From assembly GCA_947382415.1 (NCBI GenBank), contig CANCYO010000083.1:1-10702 (forward strand): DNA of 10,702 bases, read 5' to 3'. Source of the DNA: an uncultured Lachnospiraceae bacterium (lineage in GTDB: Bacteria > Bacillota > Clostridia > Lachnospirales > Lachnospiraceae). Both the position numbers and the translations under genes were made by a program. Position 1 is the stretch's first letter. Each line of letters begins with the position of its first letter. Positions 6,686 to 10,702 of the stretch are shown in pieces. The notes under the pieces were generated by a model. The model did no database searches and was not told the origin of the DNA. It worked only from the letters and a program-made list of their open reading frames with translations.

Positions 6686-7824
6686 GAAAGCTCCGATCCT
6701 CCCTTTTCCACAAAAATCCGGTCCGCCCGCTCCAGCTTCACCATCAAGCTTTGCCAGCACTTCAGTCCTGAGAGCAGCCTGCCCAGCATCCTCACAAGAC
6801 AGGTGCGTACCCATTCAACAATAACACCTATTATAAACATGCAGATCACCGCCGCTAAAAGCTTCAGAAACAGCTCCGGCACACTCCTTATCTCTCCCGC
6901 GCCAAACCACCCCTGCCACTCATAACGCAGCGCAATATTCTCATGAAGCAGATAAACACCCAGCACATAAGGCCCGGCAAACGCCGCCCCGCGCCCCATA
7001 ATGCCCTCTCCCTTTCCGAGCAGGAACCATCCGAACAGCCCCACTGCCGCCACCAGGACAAATACATGATTATACTCCAGACTGATCTTTAAGATCAGTC
7101 CCAAGCTGCCCGTGCGCAGATAAACGGCCCGAAATACAAATAACTCCGCCAAAACAGCGGCACAGCCTCCGATATAGAGAAGCATACAGTGCCATCTCTT
7201 CTCCAGGAACCGGACGCCAAATCTGCGGATATAAGCCGCAGCCAAAAAGACACACAGATACCACAGACAGTCATATCCCTGCCCATCCTCCTCCAATCGA
7301 AAAGGCAGAACGGATTTCAACACACAAAACGCCAGTAAAAGCATGGTTAAGGCAAGCTTTAACTGCGCCTTCGTCATCCGTTTTACGGCCATTCCCACCA
7401 CAGGCAGCAACAGATACAGGAAGACATAAGCAGTCATAAACCAATAATGTCCCATAGATATCGGGAAAATCAGACTCAAGAGATAATGCGTGTCCATTTC
7501 TGCTCCGGTCAGGCCAAGCATCCCGGCAGCCAGACCCACTCCCACTGAATACATCCAGATCTGCAGATACAGCTTCAGCAGCCTGCTCAATTTAAAGGAA
7601 GATTCGCACAGCAGATAACCGCTGATGAGCATATACAGATTCACCGCCACAATACACAGCGCCTCAGGCACCCATGCGGCGATTCCCACCGCGTCCATCC
7701 CCGCGGTGCTCACATCCCCCAGCAGCTCTCCCTTTCCCAGAAAATGCAGTGCAACCACCATCATCATGGCCAGACAGCGAAGTTCTTCCAGATTCTTTTT
7801 TCTCTCTCCCGATCTTAGCACCAT
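6682..7824 (-). CDS. Acyltransferase 3 family membrane protein
   Basis: Acyltransferase-3 proteins (OafA/WecH-like) O-acetylate or otherwise acylate cell-surface glycans, with about ten membrane helices. The 380-residue product shows the family hallmark R-X10-H in the first helix (Arg16 to His27, RCLAMMMVVALH). It also has LYMLISGYLL, the family's conserved second segment, GHYWFM and, near the end, VLGVYLLHENI. The ATG at 7824 overlaps the previous stop as TGATG, with GGGG 8 nt before it; an ATG at 7830 is equally possible. It ends in a charged tail of about 20 residues (LERADRIFVEKGGSELS). It lies between the sulfate-exporter-like gene and the GT-C-like gene with overlapping ends, so translation is probably coupled. 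The substrate is not shown by the sequence; a surface sugar handled by the next gene product is a reasonable guess. Confidence 0.9.
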   Translation of the reverse strand: MVLRSGERKKNLEELRCLAMMMVVALHFLGKGELLGDVSTAGMDAVGIAAWVPEALCIVAVNLYMLISGYLLCESSFKLSRLLKLYLQIWMYSVGVGLAAGMLGLTGAEMDTHYLLSLIFPISMGHYWFMTAYVFLYLLLPVVGMAVKRMTKAQLKLALTMLLLAFCVLKSVLPFRLEEDGQGYDCLWYLCVFLAAAYIRRFGVRFLEKRWHCMLLYIGGCAAVLAELFVFRAVYLRTGSLGLILKISLEYNHVFVLVAAVGLFGWFLLGKGEGIMGRGAAFAGPYVLGVYLLHENIALRYEWQGWFGAGEIRSVPELFLKLLAAVICMFIIGVIVEWVRTCLVRMLGRLLSGLKCWQSLMVKLERADRIFVEKGGSELS

Positions 7825-8858
7825 CACCATATCCCCATGACATACTGCATCAAAAGACTCACACCTGTGATGCCCACCCAGCAGCAAAATCCCATAAATA
7901 TAGGTTTCCCGCCCTGCCGCACCAGCTTCACCACATCCGTATTTAAACCAATGGCCGCCATCGCCATAATAATAAAAAACTTACTCAGCTCCTTCAGCGG
8001 ATTAAAAACCTCCACCGACACCTGAAAACCGCTGACAGCCACTGTCGTGATCACACTGGCAAGCACAAAATACAGGATAAACACCGGAAAAATCTTCTTC
8101 CACTCCAGCTTCTTACCCTCTTTATTCTCCCGCTTCTCCCGGCGCATACGTCCAAAAGCCAGCACCAGCGTGATGGGGATGATCGCCAGCGTACGCGTCA
8201 GCTTCACCGTCACAGCCTTGTCCAGCGTCGCCGTACCCAACCCATGCATACTGTCCCAGGTGGAGGCAGTGGCAGTCACGGAGGAAGTGTCGTTCACCGC
8301 CGTACCCGCAAAGATACCAAATCCCTCGCTCCCGGCAAAACCAAGCAGCGTCCCCAGATAGGGGAAAATAATGGCGGCCAGCACATTAAACAAAAAAATC
8401 ACAGAAATTGCCTGAGCCACTTCCTCATCGTCCGCATCAATGACCGGTGCGGTGGCGGCAATGGCAGAACCTCCACAGATGGACGATCCCACTCCCACCA
8501 GACAGGCAATCTTGCCCGGCACCTTCATGATCTTGAACAGTATGGCAGCGATGGCCAGCGAAGTGGCAATGGTCACCAATATGATCGGCAGCGACTGCGC
8601 TCCCGTCTGCAGAAGCACCGACAGATTCAGCCCAAACCCAAGCAGGATCACCGCCCACTGCAGAATCTTCTTAGACGTAAACGTAATGCCCGCCTGCACC
8701 TTCTCCTTCTGTTTCCAGAACAGCGCAAGCGCCATTCCGATCAGAATGGCAAACACCGGACCTCCTACTATCGGCAATGCCTTTCCCAAAAAGAAACTGA
8801 TCACTCCGATGACCAGACACACAGCTATCCCTGCTCCCTTTTCCCGCACAAAATTCAT
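7824..8858 (-). CDS. YeiH/UPF0324 family putative sulfate exporter
   Basis: The family consists of inner-membrane proteins of about 340 residues with around ten helices, annotated as putative sulfate exporters; the substrate is rarely tested. The 344-residue product carries its signatures: ILLGFGLNLS at about 71-80, GVGSSICGGSAIAATAPVI at about 122-140, AVNDTSSV at about 187-194, and AAIGLNTDV near the C-terminus. The ATG at 8858 is strongly supported by AGGAGG 7 nt upstream. An in-frame ATG at 8957 would add 33 residues, but it lies upstream of the best promoter. The gene heads a four-gene coupled operon; its stop overlaps the next start (TGATG). Co-transcription with glycan-type enzymes is unusual and may mean the transported anion is linked to surface modification. 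That is inference only. Confidence 0.93.
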   Translation of the reverse strand: MNFVREKGAGIAVCLVIGVISFFLGKALPIVGGPVFAILIGMALALFWKQKEKVQAGITFTSKKILQWAVILLGFGLNLSVLLQTGAQSLPIILVTIATSLAIAAILFKIMKVPGKIACLVGVGSSICGGSAIAATAPVIDADDEEVAQAISVIFLFNVLAAIIFPYLGTLLGFAGSEGFGIFAGTAVNDTSSVTATASTWDSMHGLGTATLDKAVTVKLTRTLAIIPITLVLAFGRMRREKRENKEGKKLEWKKIFPVFILYFVLASVITTVAVSGFQVSVEVFNPLKELSKFFIIMAMAAIGLNTDVVKLVRQGGKPIFMGFCCWVGITGVSLLMQYVMGIW

Positions 8859-8904
8859 CCCTGCTCCTCCTGCCCTCCCGGGTAGTTCAATCAATATATG
8901 GTTC

Positions 8905-8933
8905 ATTTTATACTGATTTGCCGCCAACGTCAA
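8905..8933 (-). promoter_or_regulatory. Promoter of the yeiH-like operon
   Basis: On the minus strand TTGACG (8933-8928) and TAAAAT (8910-8905) are separated by exactly 17 bp; each matches 5 of 6 consensus bases. It lies about 50 bp before the AUG at 8858 and is the only strong promoter seen for the four-gene operon down to 4026. Confidence 0.7.
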
Positions 8934-8948
8934 ATTTTTCCAGTTATT

Positions 8949-8970
8949 CTTTACCAAAGCTTTACCAAAA
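8949..8970. promoter_or_regulatory. Tandem CTTTACCAAA repeats, candidate operator
   Basis: CTTTACCAAA occurs at 8949-8958 and again at 8960-8969, an 11-bp period or about one helical turn. The pair sits 16 bp upstream of the -35 of the minus-strand operon. The second copy overlaps a possible plus-strand -35 (TTTACC, 8961-8966) followed at 18 bp by TTAAAA (8985-8990). This would suit a regulator acting on both divergent units. The repeats are seen; the regulatory role is inferred. Confidence 0.4.
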
Positions 8971-9038
8971 TCAATGAATATATGTTAAAATAACGAAGTT
9001 CGCACTTGACACGCAGATGGAGGAAACAGAAACTGCCC

Positions 9039-9548
9039 ATGAAAAAAGTAATCATCATCGGAAGCCCCGGCGCCGGAAAGAGTACCTTTGCCCGAAAACT
9101 GCGGGACGCCACCGGTCTGCCGCTCTATTATCTGGACATGCTGTGGCACACACCACAGCACACTCATATTTCCCGGGAGGAATTTGACACACGCCTTGAG
9201 CAGATCATCAAAAACGACCGCTGGATCATCGACGGAAATTACCGGCGCACGCTTGAAATGCGTCTGAAAGCATGTGACACCGTCTTTCTCTTGGATTTTC
9301 CACTGGATATCTGTCTCCAGGGAGCCCGGTCCCGCATCGGCCAATCCCGCGAGGATCTGCCCTGGACCGAATCAGAATTTGATAAGGATTTCCGACAATG
9401 GATCATAGACTTTCCCACTACCCAACTGCCGCAGATTTATGACCTGCTCCAAAAATTTCAGAAAGATAAAGACTCCGGACAGAATAAAAATATCGTTATT
9501 TTTAAGTCCAGATCAGAGGCTGACGCCTGGATAGACAGCCGATTCTAA
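9039..9548 (+). CDS. P-loop nucleoside kinase-like protein (adenylate-kinase/FlaR-like)
   Basis: The 169-residue protein has a perfect Walker A, GSPGAGKST, at residues 8-16 directly after the first strand (MKKVIIIG). The further pattern is that of small kinase-like proteins often annotated 'topology modulation protein' or adenylate kinase: LYYLDMLWH, then RWIIDGNYRRT, then DTVFLLDFPLDICLQGARSR with the lid-like arginines, and a C-terminal VIFKSRSEADAWI. The physiological substrate of this group is unclear, and the older topology-modulation name should not be taken literally. I chose the ATG at 9039; GGAGG lies rather far upstream (15 nt). A TTG at 9006 would add residues without family support. 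It is divergent from the yeiH-like operon and appears to be a single-gene unit ending at the hairpin at 9621-9652. Confidence 0.85.
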   Translation: MKKVIIIGSPGAGKSTFARKLRDATGLPLYYLDMLWHTPQHTHISREEFDTRLEQIIKNDRWIIDGNYRRTLEMRLKACDTVFLLDFPLDICLQGARSRIGQSREDLPWTESEFDKDFRQWIIDFPTTQLPQIYDLLQKFQKDKDSGQNKNIVIFKSRSEADAWIDSRF

Positions 9549-9620
9549 CAACCTGTTCATTGCGTTTTGCCATTCAAGCGTTTTCCCGTCATACCAGCCT
9601 GTTTACGAAGTTTAAACGAG

Positions 9621-9652
9621 TGAGGCGGACCATACTCAGTCCGCCTCATTTT
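9621..9652 (+). terminator. Rho-independent terminator after the P-loop kinase gene
   Basis: A perfect 10-bp stem, TGAGGCGGAC (9621-9630) with GTCCGCCTCA (9639-9648), surrounds an 8-nt loop and is followed by TTTT. It lies about 70 bp after the kinase stop and just before the end of the converging gene at 9661, so it may also stop that transcript, although the minus strand lacks a T tract directly after the stem. Confidence 0.75.
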
Positions 9653-9660
9653 CCCTGACG

Positions 9661-10599
9661 CTAAAAGCTGCAACCTAATGCAAATTCCTCAAACAATGCC
9701 GCAAGCTTCTCATCCAGCTTCTTCCTCCTGTTCGGTTGATGCACCTGCATACCGCACTCCAACAGCAAATCTTCCGCAGTCTGCAAAAAACAGGATATCT
9801 TATGGCAGTCCTTATTACGCATTTCCGCGCGGAATTTGAAAATACCGTGATCCGCTTCCTTCATTTCAAAAAAATCAGTCTTGCCGTATATATCCTCCCA
9901 TGAAGCAAGCACATCCGCTGATGCAAGACTGCAATCCAGCTCCGCCGCCATCCCCACAAAAAACTCCGCTGATGATTCTGAACCCTCCTGCGTATGGTAT
10001 TCATAACACTGGTAGATTTCAGCCATATTGCAGTCTTCACAGTCCTCAAAGTGCCTGTCCTTGGGAGCAGTTACTGTCAGGTTCGTTCCGTCCATCAACT
10101 CTACGTTTTTTTTACGCCAGGCCTTTGACTCATTGTGATCCTGATAATATGCTTCGGCTGCCTCCAGCACGTCAAGCACGGTTCTTCCGATTTCCTCCGC
10201 AGTTGCATTCGCTGGCAAGTAAATTTTTTTAATACATTCTGTATATAATCCTTGTCTTTCTTCAGATTTTTTCATAGAATATATTTTATACTGTCCATCC
10301 CCCAAAGTTTCAATCCCACCATAATGATTATGTTTCCAAAAGGAAACCCAGCTTTTATACTTCGTGTTTTTCTTCCAGGCAGCAATCTTCTCTCGCTTCT
10401 CTTGTGTATCTTCGGAAAGCATCTTCTTTCTAACAAAAGCAACCGCATCAAGAATCGCTCTCCCCACCTCAAGGCAATCTGCTATATCCGGCATACTGAC
10501 AAACCAGTCTGCATCTTTACATCCTATAACCGGAATCATTAATATGCGTCCTTCACCTTTGTTTACATTTATTAATATAGAATCTTCATAAGCACTCAT
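9661..10599 (-). CDS. Putative immunity protein, CdiI-like two-module protein
   Basis: The 312-residue protein has no signal peptide or membrane segment, so it should be cytosolic. The segment at 82-151 (KSWVSFWKH, a short strand region, KKIYLPANATAEEIGRTVLDVLEAAEAYY) recalls the CdiI/DUF1436 type of contact-dependent inhibition immunity protein. Residues 18-58 look like a second, partial copy: RILMIPVIG, then EVGRAILDAVAFVRK against EIGRTVLDVLEAAEA. The C-terminal part (about 170-312) is a separate region rich in acidic residues and cysteines (EDCEDC at 185-190) that I cannot assign. The ATG at 10599 has GAGGAGG 8 nt upstream, overlapping the stop region of the preceding gene. That gene's end is 13 nt away, a toxin-then-immunity layout. 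Family assignment is from memory of the pattern and is moderate. Confidence 0.6.
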   Translation of the reverse strand: MSAYEDSILINVNKGEGRILMIPVIGCKDADWFVSMPDIADCLEVGRAILDAVAFVRKKMLSEDTQEKREKIAAWKKNTKYKSWVSFWKHNHYGGIETLGDGQYKIYSMKKSEERQGLYTECIKKIYLPANATAEEIGRTVLDVLEAAEAYYQDHNESKAWRKKNVELMDGTNLTVTAPKDRHFEDCEDCNMAEIYQCYEYHTQEGSESSAEFFVGMAAELDCSLASADVLASWEDIYGKTDFFEMKEADHGIFKFRAEMRNKDCHKISCFLQTAEDLLLECGMQVHQPNRRKKLDEKLAALFEEFALGCSF

Positions 10600-10612
10600 A
10601 GATAATGCCTCC

Positions 10613-10702
10613 TCACTTTGTTACACGATACCATACCTCTATGCCTTTTTCTGCCCACGTGCTCTGAAATTCGTTTAATACTTTCAATGTATCCAATGTA
10701 TC
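10613..10702 (-). CDS. C-terminal end of an unknown protein, possibly a polymorphic toxin (partial)
   Basis: The frame is open from the right edge of the window for 29 codons to a TGA at 10615-10613, ending in GIEVWYRVTK. The stop is 13 nt before the start of the putative immunity gene, and that gene's GAGGAGG ribosome site overlaps this stop, so the two are very likely co-transcribed. A perfect tandem 9-mer GATACATTG (10702-10685, minus strand) encodes DTLDTL. The fragment is too short to name a toxin family. Reading it as a toxin C-terminus rests on the downstream gene, so it is inference. Confidence 0.5.
   Translation of the reverse strand, partial: DTLDTLKVLNEFQSTWAEKGIEVWYRVTK

Noticed and set aside
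6306..6713. Open frame of 135 codons on the minus strand within the GT-C-like gene region
   Set aside because: It is an out-of-frame shadow of the GT-C-like gene on the same strand, with no domain.
8244..8885. Open frame of 213 codons on the plus strand opposite the yeiH-like gene
   Set aside because: It is a shadow of the YeiH-family gene; the product is a low-complexity, His/Arg/Gln-rich sequence without a domain.
8859..8957. Longer start for the yeiH-like gene at 8957
   Set aside because: The ATG at 8858 has an ideal AGGAGG 7 nt upstream and family homology begins there. The extension lies over the TTGACG-17-TAAAAT promoter.
9549..9620. Small gene or RNA between the kinase gene and its terminator
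   Set aside because: Only a repeated GCGTTTT and a GTTTAAAC palindrome are visible, with no start/ribosome-site pair or stable fold beyond the terminator.

Overview
The window looks like a chromosomal accessory region from a low-to-mid GC Firmicute, most likely a gut Lachnospiraceae/Clostridia member. This is judged from the style of the proteins, strong AGGAGG-type ribosome binding sites and the gene families present; the species cannot be named from the sequence alone. By eye the left end (1-2800) and the right end (9660-10702) are more AT-rich than the asnA and membrane-operon core, which fits acquired defence and competition modules at both ends.

Left (1-2850): a type I restriction-modification locus. 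On the minus strand hsdM is followed, with overlap, by only the N-terminal half of hsdS. On the plus strand the window opens inside another hsdS gene, whose C-terminal half (second target-recognition domain) faces the first. A perfect 14-bp inverted repeat (1-14 and 713-726) sits at exactly the same codons (N-K-N-L) in both genes. Flipping the DNA between the repeats would fuse the C-half in frame to the N-half beside hsdM and give a normal HsdS of about 378 residues. This reads as a phase-variable specificity switch in which one C-terminal cassette is shuttled between two converging N-terminal halves. hsdR and any recombinase are not in the window.

Centre (2850-4025): divergently transcribed asnA (ammonia-dependent asparagine synthetase). 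Its stop codon lies inside a perfect 15-bp-stem hairpin shared with the converging operon.

Centre-right (4026-8960): a minus-strand operon of four genes joined by 1-4 nt stop/start overlaps: a YeiH-type putative sulfate exporter, an acyltransferase-3 membrane enzyme, a large GT-C-like membrane protein, and an ANT(9)/AadA-like nucleotidyltransferase. A good promoter (TTGACG-17-TAAAAT) precedes the exporter gene. Just upstream of it lie two CTTTACCAAA repeats spaced 11 bp apart, a candidate operator shared with the divergent P-loop kinase gene (9039-9548), which ends in its own terminator.

Right (9661-10702): a 312-residue putative immunity protein with two similar modules resembling CdiI-type immunity proteins. 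It is preceded 13 nt upstream by the last 29 codons of another gene running off the window edge. The layout is that of a polymorphic toxin C-terminus followed by its immunity gene, but the toxin itself is outside the window.

No tRNA, rRNA, CRISPR array or insertion sequence was seen.
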